Source of the DNA: Mayfieldus sp963841445
GTDB taxonomy: Bacteria; Actinomycetota; Thermoleophilia; Solirubrobacterales; 70-9
Length of the DNA stretch: 64,000 nucleotides
Assembly: GCA_963841445.1 (NCBI GenBank)
Contig: CAWJCP010000010.1
Coordinates: 1 to 64,000, forward strand
Reading direction: 5' to 3'
Position numbers and translations under genes: made by a program. The first letter of the stretch is position 1; the number at the start of each line of letters is the position of its first letter. This document shows positions 16,360 through 24,571 of the stretch, one piece after another. The notes beneath the pieces were generated by a model. That model saw only the letters and a program-made list of their open reading frames with translations. It had not been told where the DNA came from and did not search any database.

Positions 16360-17232
16360 ATGGCCGACCGCCGCACCGAGGTCGTCTGCGACACGACCTG
16401 CTATCTGCCCGACGCGATGGCCGCCGAGCGCGGCATCCACCGGATCAGCCTCTACGTCGGGCTCGAGGGCGAGCTGGAGCCGGAGATGGAGGTCCGCGAC
16501 TACGGCGCTTTCTACGAGCGCCTGCGCAGCTCGAGCTCCAAGGTGACGACCTCGCAGCCGTCGGTAGGCGATTTCGTCGCGGTCTGGGAGCCGTTGCTGG
16601 CGGACGGCAAGGACGTCGTCTCGCTGCATATCTCAGGTGGGATCTCCGGCACCTGCGAGGCTGCTGAGCAGGCCCGTGCGAGGCTCACCGAGGAGGGCAA
16701 GGGGGGCGAGCGGGTCCAGGTCTTCGACTCGCGCACCTCGGCCGGGGGGCTCGGGCTCTGCGTGCTGGCCGCGAGCGCGGCGGCGGACACCGGCGCCGGC
16801 GGCGAGGAGGTCCTGCGACGGGCCACGGACGCGCGCGAGGCGCTGATGATCTACTTCGGAATCGACACGCTCGAGTTCCTGCGCCGCGGCGACCGGATCG
16901 GCAAGGCGCGGGGATGGCTCGGCTCGACCCTGCGGATCAAGCCGATCCTCACCCTCGAGGAGGAGATCACCCCGATCGAGCGTGTGCGGACCCGATCGAA
17001 GATGCTGGAGCGGCTGCGCGCCCATGCCGAAAAGCGCCACGAGCTGGGCGCCGACGCCTGGGTGGTCCAGTACGTCCAGGACCGCGGGGCCGCCGAGGCA
17101 CTGATCGCAGAGTGCCACGAGATCTTCGGCCGCGGCCCCGTCTTCGTCTCCGAGGTCGGGCCGGTGATCGGCGCCCACATCGGGCCGGGGATGCTCGGAG
17201 TGGGAAGCGTGCCGGAGTCGATGCTGTCCTGA
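16360..17232 (+). CDS. DegV family fatty-acid-binding protein
   Basis: 290 residues. The DegV pattern is clear: an N-terminal CDTTCYLP segment, a TTSQPSVGDF motif, SLHISGGISGTCEAA, DSRTSAGGLGL and a C-terminal HIGPGMLGVG. Family members bind long-chain acyl chains and, in characterised cases, act as the FakB subunit presenting fatty acids to a kinase. No FakA-like kinase is seen in the window. Single gene, convergent with the AI-2E-family transporter. Confidence 0.9.
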   Translation: MADRRTEVVCDTTCYLPDAMAAERGIHRISLYVGLEGELEPEMEVRDYGAFYERLRSSSSKVTTSQPSVGDFVAVWEPLLADGKDVVSLHISGGISGTCEAAEQARARLTEEGKGGERVQVFDSRTSAGGLGLCVLAASAAADTGAGGEEVLRRATDAREALMIYFGIDTLEFLRRGDRIGKARGWLGSTLRIKPILTLEEEITPIERVRTRSKMLERLRAHAEKRHELGADAWVVQYVQDRGAAEALIAECHEIFGRGPVFVSEVGPVIGAHIGPGMLGVGSVPESMLS

Positions 17233-17233
17233 C

Positions 17234-18307
17234 CTATCCCTCCCCTTCGGGGATCGGGGGCGTCTGTGGGGACGCCCCGTGGCGGAAGCGCCACCAGTCG
17301 CGGACCACGCTCTGCACCGCCGCGGCCGCCGGGATCGCGATCAGCACCCCAAGCACGCCGAGCAGCGCCGCCCCGATCAGCACCGCGACGATCACGACCA
17401 GCGGGTGGATCTGCACAGTGCGTCCGTAGACCACCGGCTGGAGCAGGTTGTTCTCGATCTGCTGATAGACGACTTGCACGGCCACCCAGACGATCACTCC
17501 GGCCGGGAAGTCGACGAAGGCGACCACGATGCCGACCAGGATCGCCCCCAGGGTGGCGCCGATCAGCGGGATCAGGTCGAAGAAGCCGAACAGGACCGCG
17601 AGCGGAACCGCGAACGGGACGTCGAGGATCGTCAGGGTCACGTAGGTGACCGTGCCGGCGGCGATGCTGATCAGGAAGTTGCCGAACACGTAGCCGCTGA
17701 TCGCCTCCGAGATGTCCTTGGCCACCGCGCGCAGGCGCGCCTCGCGTTGGTCGGGTAACTGTCGGTAGAGGAACTCGAGGAACTTCGGCCCGTCCATGAG
17801 CAGCAGGAAGGCGATCACGAGGATCGAGAAAAGCTGCACGAAGCGGTCGAAGACGCCGACGGTGACGTCGCGCAGGGTCCCGGCCGCATCGCCGAGCTTG
17901 CTTGGCAGCTCAGCCGCCTGCTGCTTGAGCTTGGGGACGATGTGGTACTTCTCGTTGTACTTGCGGAAGGTGGGGTTCTTGTTCAAGTCGTCGATGTACC
18001 CGGGAAGGTCACGGGAAAGTCCGTCGACGCCCTTGACGATCGGGGTCACGAGCAGCAGGCCGACTCCGACGATCCCCCCGGCGATGCCGAGGTAGACGAG
18101 CAGGATCGCGATCCAGCGTGGGACCTTGCGGTCGTTGAGCCAGTTCACCGCCGGGGCGATCGCGAGCGCGAAGAAGACCGCGATCAGCACCAGCCCGACG
18201 ACCGTGCGGATCAGGTAGACGAAATAAAGCGCCGCCAGCACCGCGCAGGCGACCAGCACGATCTTCGCGACCAGGCGAGAGGAGACGGCCGAAGCATCGC
18301 CCGACAT
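17234..18307 (-). CDS. AI-2E/PerM family transporter
   Basis: 357 residues with about eight hydrophobic helices and the family's central soluble stretch (residues about 85-150). Motifs include a YLIRTVVGLVLIAVFFALAI-type N-terminal pair of helices, FGFFDLIPLIGATLGAI and QQIENNLLQPVVYGR, diagnostic of the AI-2E/PerM group. Family members include exporters and Na+/H+ antiporters; the cargo is unknown here. The 3' end converges on the DegV gene with one base between the stops. Confidence 0.88.
   Translation of the reverse strand: MSGDASAVSSRLVAKIVLVACAVLAALYFVYLIRTVVGLVLIAVFFALAIAPAVNWLNDRKVPRWIAILLVYLGIAGGIVGVGLLLVTPIVKGVDGLSRDLPGYIDDLNKNPTFRKYNEKYHIVPKLKQQAAELPSKLGDAAGTLRDVTVGVFDRFVQLFSILVIAFLLLMDGPKFLEFLYRQLPDQREARLRAVAKDISEAISGYVFGNFLISIAAGTVTYVTLTILDVPFAVPLAVLFGFFDLIPLIGATLGAILVGIVVAFVDFPAGVIVWVAVQVVYQQIENNLLQPVVYGRTVQIHPLVVIVAVLIGAALLGVLGVLIAIPAAAAVQSVVRDWWRFRHGASPQTPPIPEGEG
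17241..17253. terminator. Short hairpin at a convergent gene junction
   Basis: TCCCC-TTC-GGGGA, a perfect 5-bp stem with a TTC loop, just past the DegV stop and inside the last codons of the convergent transporter gene. A possible terminator for the forward transcript; the stem is short. Confidence 0.3.
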
Positions 18308-18358
18308 CGCGCCGAGGGTATTTCCCGTTTCGGACGCGGCTGGAGGAAGCGGCCCCGG

Positions 18359-18844
18359 CTAAAGGTGCTTCGCGTGCCAGCGGACGATCGAGCTGGTGCA
18401 GGTGCTGACCGGCGCTCCGCTGGCGTCGAAGAGCACCGCGGTCGCCCGGAATGTCCCCTTCGCCCGGCGCTTGCCGGTGAACCTGCCCCTCACCTTGCTG
18501 GTCACCTGGGCCGAGTACTGGGTGCCGGCGAGGTTGCCGGAGGTGCTCTTGTAGGTGCCCTTGCCGTGGAACTTGCCGCGGCTCGAGACCGGCCCCTCGG
18601 CGCGGGTCGCCTGGACCAGGGTCGTGAAGCCGCTGTCGCAAGGCGCGTTCCAGCCGATCGTGAAGCGCTTCACGTTCTCGCCTCCATGGGTGACCTTGAT
18701 CTCGACCGGGACCGCGCTGCCGTCGGGATTGGCCTGCGAAGTGGTGCCGGTCCACTTCCCCTTCTCCGGGACCGCCGCCGACGCCGACGCGGCGACCAGC
18801 AGGGCGAGCAGAGCGATGCAGGCGCCGGCGAGGCGCCGGCTCAT
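18359..18844 (-). CDS. Secreted protein of unknown function
   Basis: 161 residues with a clear signal peptide (MSRRLAGACIALLALLVAASASA) followed by a beta-rich domain: GKWTGTTSQ, CDSGFTTLVQ, FHGKGTYKS, VRGRFTGKR and GTFRATAVLF. Two cysteines near the C-terminus (PVSTCTSSIVRWHAK) and in APCDSGF could form a disulfide. No family recognised. The start overlaps the stop of the upstream DUF3618 gene (ATGA), placing it last in a five-gene envelope operon. Confidence 0.7.
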   Translation of the reverse strand: MSRRLAGACIALLALLVAASASAAVPEKGKWTGTTSQANPDGSAVPVEIKVTHGGENVKRFTIGWNAPCDSGFTTLVQATRAEGPVSSRGKFHGKGTYKSTSGNLAGTQYSAQVTSKVRGRFTGKRRAKGTFRATAVLFDASGAPVSTCTSSIVRWHAKHL

Positions 18845-19095
18845 GAACGCCGCCGCCGCAGGGCGACGATGCCGCCAATCACGAAGCCGGCGATCGCGGC
18901 GCCGGCGATCAGCTCGCGGCGGTGCTCGCTGACCTGGCGGCGCCAGTCGGTGAGCTCGCCGAAGCGCGTCCGCAGCATCTCAACCGAGTGGCCGAGCTGC
19001 TCGCGCTGGGCCTCGATGTCGCGGCGGATCTCCTGCGAGGAGCGATTTGGCATCCCCACGGTCGCGGGCTGCTGGGACTCGGGGTATGGGCTCAC
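18841..19095 (-). CDS. DUF3618-like small membrane protein
   Basis: 84 residues: the soluble amphipathic segment SSQEIRRDIEAQREQLGHSVEML is the DUF3618 signature, followed by one transmembrane helix (LIAGAAIAGFVIGGIVAL) and a basic tail RRRRS. It overlaps both neighbours by four bases (19092-19095 and 18841-18844). In actinobacteria such proteins commonly sit beside holin-like (phage_holin_3_6) membrane proteins, as here. Function unknown. Confidence 0.75.
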   Translation of the reverse strand: MSPYPESQQPATVGMPNRSSQEIRRDIEAQREQLGHSVEMLRTRFGELTDWRRQVSEHRRELIAGAAIAGFVIGGIVALRRRRS

Positions 19096-19514
19096 ATGGA
19101 CCTCTCGAGGCGCTCGCGGGTTAGCTTCGCCTCCTCGATCGCCTGATCGGGGGTCGGGGGAGCGCCCTTCTTCAGCGCCCGCACGGCGATCAGCACGGCG
19201 ATCGCCCCGATGACCAGGAAAAGCGCCGCCTCGACGAAAAAGCCGAGCCAGAAATTGTCGAAGACGAGGTCGTTGAGCAGCCAGGCGACCCCCTCCATGA
19301 TCAAGATCAGCGCGAAGAACAGGAAGACCCCGGCGACGATCCCGACCACCGAGCCGCGGATCAGCTGGCTGATCTTCTCCGAGACTTCCGCCTTGGCGAG
19401 CTCGATCTCCTCGCGGATCAGGGTCGAGGTGCGCGCCGATACGTCGGAGACCAGCTCGCCGACCGATCGATCGGGGCCGGGCGGAGGCGGGGGTGTCTGT
19501 CCAGGGTGTTGCAT
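19092..19514 (-). CDS. Phage-holin-3_6/DUF1469-like membrane protein
   Basis: 140 residues from ATG 19514. Proline-rich start, then SVGELVSDVSARTSTLIREEIELAKAEV, the recognisable amphipathic helix of this family, followed by two transmembrane helices (about residues 55-80 and 85-110). The frame is open to 19628 but that extension overlaps the small upstream gene; ATG 19514 is preferred. Despite the Pfam name these are ordinary chromosomal envelope proteins, not lysis proteins. Part of the 20917-18359 operon. Confidence 0.75.
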   Translation of the reverse strand: MQHPGQTPPPPPGPDRSVGELVSDVSARTSTLIREEIELAKAEVSEKISQLIRGSVVGIVAGVFLFFALILIMEGVAWLLNDLVFDNFWLGFFVEAALFLVIGAIAVLIAVRALKKGAPPTPDQAIEEAKLTRERLERSM

Positions 19515-19518
19515 GGGC

Positions 19519-19653
19519 TCAGTCGGGGGGATCCTCGTCGAAGATGCGCCTGTAGGCGATCGCCGCGACCCGCGCCGCGAGGATGCTGGCCAGCGCTCCG
19601 GTCGCCGCCAAAAGGCCGCTCCAGACAAGTCGCCTGACGATCTCGTTATCCAC
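19519..19653 (-). CDS. 44-residue DUF4235-like membrane protein
   Basis: Short gene from GTG 19653 to TGA 19519. The translation begins VDNEIVRRLVWSGLLAATGA and continues through one hydrophobic helix to IAYRRIFDEDPPD, a pattern I associate with actinobacterial DUF4235 proteins. It overlaps the alpha/beta-hydrolase stop by 8 bases and ends 4 bases before the holin-like start, so it fits the operon exactly. It is below usual length cut-offs and easily missed. Confidence 0.65.
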   Translation of the reverse strand: MDNEIVRRLVWSGLLAATGALASILAARVAAIAYRRIFDEDPPD

Positions 19654-20917
19654 TTACTCCCAGCTTCCCCCCATTGGCCGGGGAGTAAACCACCTCGTCC
19701 AGGTCACGGTCGGCATACGCGGCCCAACGCTCGAAGAAGCGGCGGTAGACGGCGTAGGTCCAATCGCGGTCGATCGCGTCGAGTGCCCCATGACCGCCCC
19801 CCGGCAGGGTCCAGACGCGGACCAGGTCGTTGCTCGATGCGGCCTCGGCCAGCATCTCCGCGTGGTCGACCGGAATTATGTGATCGTCGACGGGGTGAAG
19901 GACGAGCACCGGGACGCGCGCGCCGGCGATGTGGTTGACGGCCGAGGAGCGGCGCTGAACCTCGGCCACGTCGAGGCCGTAATAGGCGGCGCTGACCTGG
20001 TCCAGGGCCTCGCTGAGCAGGCTGACGTCGGGCCAGCGCGAGCCGCGCACTCGAGACAGGAGCATCGCTCGAAAGCCATAGTTGAGCGCGTAAGCAGGAT
20101 GGTTCAGCGGCACCCGCCGCGAGAGGCGCTCGGTCGCGTGGGCGATGTCGGCCGGCGGTGAGACGGCGATCACGCCGCCGTCGAGGGCCTGCTCGGCGCC
20201 TTGCGGATGGCTCGCGCCGAGCACCGAGGAAGCGCCCAGCGAGATGCCCAGCGCGCCGACGGTTGTGCTGCCCATCTCCTTCAGGGCCCGGGCCACCGCG
20301 AGCAGGTCCTCACCCTCCTTCCAGCCGCCGCTCGAGGGCGCCTCGTTGATCAGCCCGGTGAGGCCGAAGCTGCGCAGGTCGACGGTGGCGACATTGAAGC
20401 CCCAGTCGAAGAAGGCGCGTACGGCCGGCTCGCGCACGTAGTCGAAGCGGCGGGTGGTGAACAAGCCGTGCACGACGATCAGGCCCGGGCGCGGGACGTC
20501 CTGGAGCGCGACCGAGGCGGCGATCCGGACTCCGTCGGCGCCCTCGATGGTGAGATCGTGGAACTGGCGCGGGTAGCCGTAGCCGTAGTTGGCGAAGTCG
20601 TGACTCTGGGTCAGCACGAAGGTCGAGATGTCGGCGAGGCCCTTGCGGGGCTCGGCCCATGCACTTGAGTGAAGCCGGCTGGGAATCGCCTCAAGCTCGG
20701 AGAACAGCGCCGCCATCGAGCGCTCGCCCGGCACGGGGACCGGAAGCGCACGCGGCCGCGCCCCGCGCCGCTCGAGCAGCCTTCGCAGCGGGCCGCCGAG
20801 CCGCTGGGCGAGCAGCCAGACCGGCAGCGCGACGATCCCGATCGCGACGTTGAGCAGCTTCGCCGAGCCGTGCATGACCCGGTCCTGGCGCCGCGTCGTT
20901 GCAAGCGACTCCCACAT
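19646..20917 (-). CDS. Alpha/beta hydrolase (YheT-like)
   Basis: 423 residues. A hydrophobic N-terminal segment (LLNVAIGIVALPVWLLAQ) suggests a membrane anchor. The hydrolase core shows VVHGLFTTRR, the nucleophile elbow GISLGASS (Ser near residue 225), a candidate acid in HPVDDHIIP (near 341) and the His in GGGHGALD (near 376). Closest in style to YheT/abhydrolase-4 esterases. Substrate unknown. First gene of the envelope cluster and 17 bases downstream of the TetR stop. Confidence 0.8.
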   Translation of the reverse strand: MWESLATTRRQDRVMHGSAKLLNVAIGIVALPVWLLAQRLGGPLRRLLERRGARPRALPVPVPGERSMAALFSELEAIPSRLHSSAWAEPRKGLADISTFVLTQSHDFANYGYGYPRQFHDLTIEGADGVRIAASVALQDVPRPGLIVVHGLFTTRRFDYVREPAVRAFFDWGFNVATVDLRSFGLTGLINEAPSSGGWKEGEDLLAVARALKEMGSTTVGALGISLGASSVLGASHPQGAEQALDGGVIAVSPPADIAHATERLSRRVPLNHPAYALNYGFRAMLLSRVRGSRWPDVSLLSEALDQVSAAYYGLDVAEVQRRSSAVNHIAGARVPVLVLHPVDDHIIPVDHAEMLAEAASSNDLVRVWTLPGGGHGALDAIDRDWTYAVYRRFFERWAAYADRDLDEVVYSPANGGKLGVSG

Positions 20918-20934
20918 AGGCGAACCCTATGCCC

Positions 20935-21546
20935 TCAGCGGCGCGGCTCGAGGCCGTCGCAGATCGTCTCCACCACGAGCTCCGCGGCGCGATCGTAATC
21001 CTGGCTGCTGGAAGGGATCAGGTCGAAGATCCAACCGGAGAGCAGCTGCTCGATCGCCCCGTAGAAGGACATCGAGGCGAAGATCGGGTCGATGTCGGTT
21101 CGGAAGGTCCCCTCGGCCTGACCTTCGGCGACGATCTGCGCGATCAGCTCGTAGGCGTTGCGGATCTCCGCCAGGTGGGTGCGCCCGAACGAGTTCGCGG
21201 CCCGGGTCACCTCGACGATGATCACCTTCATCAGCTCCGGGTCGTGGCGATAGGAGTCGACGATGAAGCCGGCCACAGCAGCCAGGCGCTCGCGTGGCGC
21301 GGTGTCTCCCGTCTCCTCGATCGCGGCGAGCAGCAGCGACCATCGCTCGCTGAACAGCTCATTGAGCACTTCCTCCTTGGAGCGGAAGTAGTGATAGACG
21401 AGGCCATAGGCCACCCCCGCCTCGTCGGCGATGTCGGAGACCCGGGTCGAGTGAAAGCCCTGGCGGGCGAAGACGCGCACCGCCGCTTCGAGTATCTGGC
21501 GCCGCTTGTCGACCGCGACTTCTGTTCGCGCTCGGCTGGCCATCAA
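20935..21546 (-). CDS. TetR family transcriptional regulator
   Basis: 203 residues with an N-terminal helix-turn-helix: RRQILEAAVRVFARQGFHSTRVSDIADEAGV followed by YGLVYHYFRSKEEVL. The C-terminal ligand domain is alpha-helical and similar to regulators of fatty-acid genes. It lies 37 bases downstream of a nitrilase-family gene and is probably co-transcribed with it. A TetR-type palindrome at 22437-22450 lies upstream of that pair, consistent with autoregulation. Confidence 0.88.
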   Translation of the reverse strand: MMASRARTEVAVDKRRQILEAAVRVFARQGFHSTRVSDIADEAGVAYGLVYHYFRSKEEVLNELFSERWSLLLAAIEETGDTAPRERLAAVAGFIVDSYRHDPELMKVIIVEVTRAANSFGRTHLAEIRNAYELIAQIVAEGQAEGTFRTDIDPIFASMSFYGAIEQLLSGWIFDLIPSSSQDYDRAAELVVETICDGLEPRR

Positions 21547-21583
21547 CCCTCCTTCGCTGAAGCCTCGCGCTCACGAGCGCCCA

Positions 21584-22414
21584 TCAGCCGACCTCTACTT
21601 CGTCAGGCCAGCGATAGGCACCGGGCCTGCGATTTGCCAGCGAGGGCAGCTGCTCGCGGATGCGGCGCTGCTCGGCGAGGTCGAGATCGGCGGCGACGAA
21701 GCACTCCCCCTGCGGCGCCAGCGCCAGCACCCTGCCCCAGGGGTCGACGATCGATGAGTGGCCGAAGGACTCGTAGTGGGGTGGCGCCTTGCCGACCTGG
21801 CCAGCCGCGATCACGAAGACCTGGTTCTCGATCGCGCGGGCCCGCAGCAGCACCTCCCAGTGGTCGCGTCCGGTGGGCGCCGTGAAGGCCGATGGCACCG
21901 TGATCGCCTCGGCGCCGCGCAGGGCGAGGATCCGGTAGAGCTCCGGGAAGCGAAGGTCGTAGCAGACGGTCAGGCCCAGCTCGAGCTCTCCCAACGATGC
22001 GCTGACCGGCTCCTCACCGGCCTGCTCGGTGTCGGACTCGCGGTAGGTGACCCCCTCGACCTCGACGTCGAACATGTGGATCTTGCGGTAGACGGCGAGA
22101 TCCTCGCCGGAGCGATCGATCAGCACCGAGGTGTTGTAGAGCTGCTCCTGTCCCTCGACCCGCTCGGCGACGCTCCCGGCCAGCAGGTTAAGGCCGAGAT
22201 CTCGCGCCCAACCGCGGGCGGCGGCGAGGCTCGGGCCGGCGAGCGGCTCGGCGCCGGCGCGCAGGGCGTCCGCGCCGCCGAGCAGCGTCCACTTCTCCGG
22301 CAGGCAGACGAGCTCGGCTCCGTCCGCGGCTGCTTCGCGGACCAGGCGCTCGGCGACCTCGAGATTGCGATCTTTGTCTTCCTGCGAATTGAGCTGGATC
22401 GCGGCGGCGCGCAT
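21584..22414 (-). CDS. Carbon-nitrogen hydrolase (Nit/omega-amidase-like)
   Basis: 276 residues. The full nitrilase-superfamily triad is present: Glu40 in CLPEKW, Lys111 in YRKIHMFD and Cys151 in TVCYDLRFPELYR. The YRKIHMFD and CYDLRFPE phrasing matches the Nit1/Nit2 branch, which includes deaminated-glutathione amidases and omega-amidases. Start ATG 22414, with a divergent epimerase gene at 22568. The upstream region contains a TetR-type operator. Confidence 0.87.
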   Translation of the reverse strand: MRAAAIQLNSQEDKDRNLEVAERLVREAAADGAELVCLPEKWTLLGGADALRAGAEPLAGPSLAAARGWARDLGLNLLAGSVAERVEGQEQLYNTSVLIDRSGEDLAVYRKIHMFDVEVEGVTYRESDTEQAGEEPVSASLGELELGLTVCYDLRFPELYRILALRGAEAITVPSAFTAPTGRDHWEVLLRARAIENQVFVIAAGQVGKAPPHYESFGHSSIVDPWGRVLALAPQGECFVAADLDLAEQRRIREQLPSLANRRPGAYRWPDEVEVG

Positions 22415-22436
22415 CTGAATCCCCTCTCCGCCTGGC

Positions 22437-22450
22437 TGACTGACCAGTCA
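22437..22450. promoter_or_regulatory. TetR-type operator palindrome
   Basis: TGACTGACCAGTCA, a perfect inverted repeat (TGACTG / CAGTCA, two-base spacer) 22 bases upstream of the nitrilase-family ATG and between divergent promoters. The form matches operators of TetR-family regulators of acyl-CoA genes, and a TetR gene is the second gene of the adjacent operon. A related TGAC-N6-GTCA dyad spans the start of the acyl-CoA dehydrogenase at 33368. Confidence 0.6.
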
Positions 22451-22567
22451 ATCGGGCGGCCTTCAGTATCCCACAGGCCTCTCCGCCCCCGGCTCTCAGG
22501 CCGACTACGGCAACGTGCAGGCCATGGCCCGGCAAAGGCCGTACTCGACGGGAGCTAGGATCGGCTC

Positions 22568-23539
22568 ATGCCCAGCGCTTTCGTCACCGGCGGCTCCGGC
22601 TTCATCGGTGGCAGGCTGGTCACCCGGCTGGTCGACGACGGTTGGACCGTGCGGGCGCTCGCCCGGTCGCCGGCCTCCGAGCGTGCCGTCGGCGAGCTCG
22701 GCGCCGCAGCGGTGCGGGGCGACCTCGGCGACGTCGATGCGATGGCCGTGGGCGCACAGGGATGCGAATTCGCCTTCCACCTCGCCGCCCACCTGGGCGA
22801 CTACGGCTCCTGGGAGGAGTTCGAGCGCGGCAACGTCGAGGGCACCCGCAACGCGCTCGAGGCCTGTGCGCGCGCCGGCGTGCGCCGCTTCGTCCACTGC
22901 GGCACCGAGGCGGCGCTGATGGCCGGCGCCGCGCTCGTAAACGTCGACGAGACGGCCCCGCTGCGACCCGACTCCCCGGCCCCCTATCCGGCAACCAAGG
23001 CGAAGGCCGAGGCTCTGGTCCGGGCGGCGAGCCGCGATGGCTTTGAGACCGTGGTCCTGCGGCCGCGCTTCGTCTGGGGCGCCGGCGACAAGACGCTGCT
23101 GCCGGAGATGGTGAAGATGGTCGAGGCGGGGCGCTTCGTCTGGGTCGGCGGGGGCGGCCAGCTGACCGCGACCACCCAGGTCGACAACGTGGTCGAGGGC
23201 CTGGTGCTCGCCGCGCGGAAGGGCAGGCCCGGCGAGGCCTATTTCGTCACCGACGGCGATCCGGTCGTGTTTCGCGAGTTCGTCTCCGAACTGCTGCGCA
23301 CCCAGGACGTCGAGCCGCCGACCCGCACGATCCCCGGCTGGCTTGGGGGCGCGCTGGCCGCGGTCGGTGAGCCGGCCTGGCGCCACCTGCCGCTTCCCGG
23401 GCATCCTCCGCTGGCCCGCTTCACGCAGTGGATCCTCACCCAGGAGTGCACGATCGACGACTCGAAGGCGCGCCGCGAGCTCGGATATGCGCCGATCGTC
23501 TCCCGCGAGCAGGGGCTGGCCGGCCTGCGCGGCGAGTGA
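22568..23539 (+). CDS. NAD-dependent epimerase/3-beta-HSD-like dehydrogenase
   Basis: 323 residues of the extended SDR family: AFVTGGSGFIGGRLV at the N-terminus, FHLAAHLGDYG, catalytic Tyr/Lys in PYPATKAKAEA, LRPRFVWGAGD, and a C-terminal YAPIVSREQGL. The pattern is like 3-beta-hydroxysteroid dehydrogenase/isomerase and sterol-like oxidoreductases. Divergent from the nitrilase/TetR operon and so possibly under the same operator. Substrate not determinable. Confidence 0.85.
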   Translation: MPSAFVTGGSGFIGGRLVTRLVDDGWTVRALARSPASERAVGELGAAAVRGDLGDVDAMAVGAQGCEFAFHLAAHLGDYGSWEEFERGNVEGTRNALEACARAGVRRFVHCGTEAALMAGAALVNVDETAPLRPDSPAPYPATKAKAEALVRAASRDGFETVVLRPRFVWGAGDKTLLPEMVKMVEAGRFVWVGGGGQLTATTQVDNVVEGLVLAARKGRPGEAYFVTDGDPVVFREFVSELLRTQDVEPPTRTIPGWLGGALAAVGEPAWRHLPLPGHPPLARFTQWILTQECTIDDSKARRELGYAPIVSREQGLAGLRGE

Positions 23540-23605
23540 GTTAGGTCACATGCAGGGAAATTTTCTCGAATCGCCCCGCTTGATTTGCTAACCGTGTAGG
23601 GGCCA

Positions 23606-24571
23606 ATGCCTTCCTGGCGACGCGACAACTCACGTCGCGTGTTCGAGCACCGCACCCAGCTCTGGCGCGAAGTCGGGTTGGGGGCGGAGATCGACGCGCG
23701 CACGGCTGCCCGTGAGAAGGGCAAGCTGGTGCTGCTCGCCGCCCTGATCGCGGGGGTGCTGGTGCTGTTCGAGCACCGCCACGAGCTGTTCCCGGGCTTC
23801 GGCATCTACGTTCGCTACGCGACCGCGCTGGCGCTCGTGATCCTCGGCTGGGCCCTGGCCCGCTCGCTCGCGGTCGGGGTCGCCCCGTCGCTGTTCAGGC
23901 GCCTGGACCCCGGCACCGCCGGGACGGTCGGCTTTCTGATCCGCCTCCTCTCGATCCTGATCGTCGTCGTGGTGGCGCTGCGCCTGGTCGGCCTCAGCGC
24001 CGGCTCGCTGGCGGTCGGCGGTGCCTTCACCGCGGTGGTGCTCGGCCTTGCCGCCCAGCAGACGATCGGCAACGTCTTCGCCGGCGTCGTCCTGCAGAGC
24101 GCCCGCCCATTCCGGGTCGGCGAGCGGGTCCGGCTGCGCGGCGGACCGATGGCCGGCGAGGTCGAGGGCATCGTGAGCTCGCTGGGACTCTTCTACGTCA
24201 CCCTGGTCGACGGCGCCAACCGGCTGCTGATCCCGAACAGCCAGCTGCTGCAGCTCGCGATCATCCCCCTTCGCGAGCCGGATCGGGTCGAGCTGCGAGC
24301 GCGCTTCCCGGCGGCGACGACGCCGAGTGAGGTCCAGGAGATGCTCAGCGAGCGGGTCGAGGTCGAGACCCGCTACCCGCCCCACATCGAGCTCGAGGAG
24401 CTGGAGCGTGACGAGCTGGTCGTGAAGATCGTCGCGGTGCCGGAGCGGTCCTCCGACGGCGCCCGGCTGGCGTCGGAGATCCTCGCCGTCGCCCGCGCCG
24501 AGTCACCCGGGGCGCCGAAGGGACCCGTCGCAGCGGACGACCGGCTTGCGCCGGACCCGCAGCCTCTTTAG
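23606..24571 (+). CDS. Small-conductance mechanosensitive channel (MscS family)
   Basis: 321 residues with four hydrophobic segments, then the MscS pore helix and beta domain: AGSLAVGGAFTAVVLGLAAQ, QQTIGNVFAGVVLQSARPFRVGERV, and RLLIPNSQLL. A cytoplasmic alpha/beta C-terminal region follows. Releases solutes on osmotic downshift. Convergent with the acyltransferase gene; the stop codons overlap by four bases (24568-24571). Confidence 0.88.
   Translation: MPSWRRDNSRRVFEHRTQLWREVGLGAEIDARTAAREKGKLVLLAALIAGVLVLFEHRHELFPGFGIYVRYATALALVILGWALARSLAVGVAPSLFRRLDPGTAGTVGFLIRLLSILIVVVVALRLVGLSAGSLAVGGAFTAVVLGLAAQQTIGNVFAGVVLQSARPFRVGERVRLRGGPMAGEVEGIVSSLGLFYVTLVDGANRLLIPNSQLLQLAIIPLREPDRVELRARFPAATTPSEVQEMLSERVEVETRYPPHIELEELERDELVVKIVAVPERSSDGARLASEILAVARAESPGAPKGPVAADDRLAPDPQPL

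Noticed and set aside
19092..19514. Prophage lysis gene (holin)
   Set aside because: The name derives from a Pfam family; neighbours are chromosomal envelope genes and no other phage gene is present.
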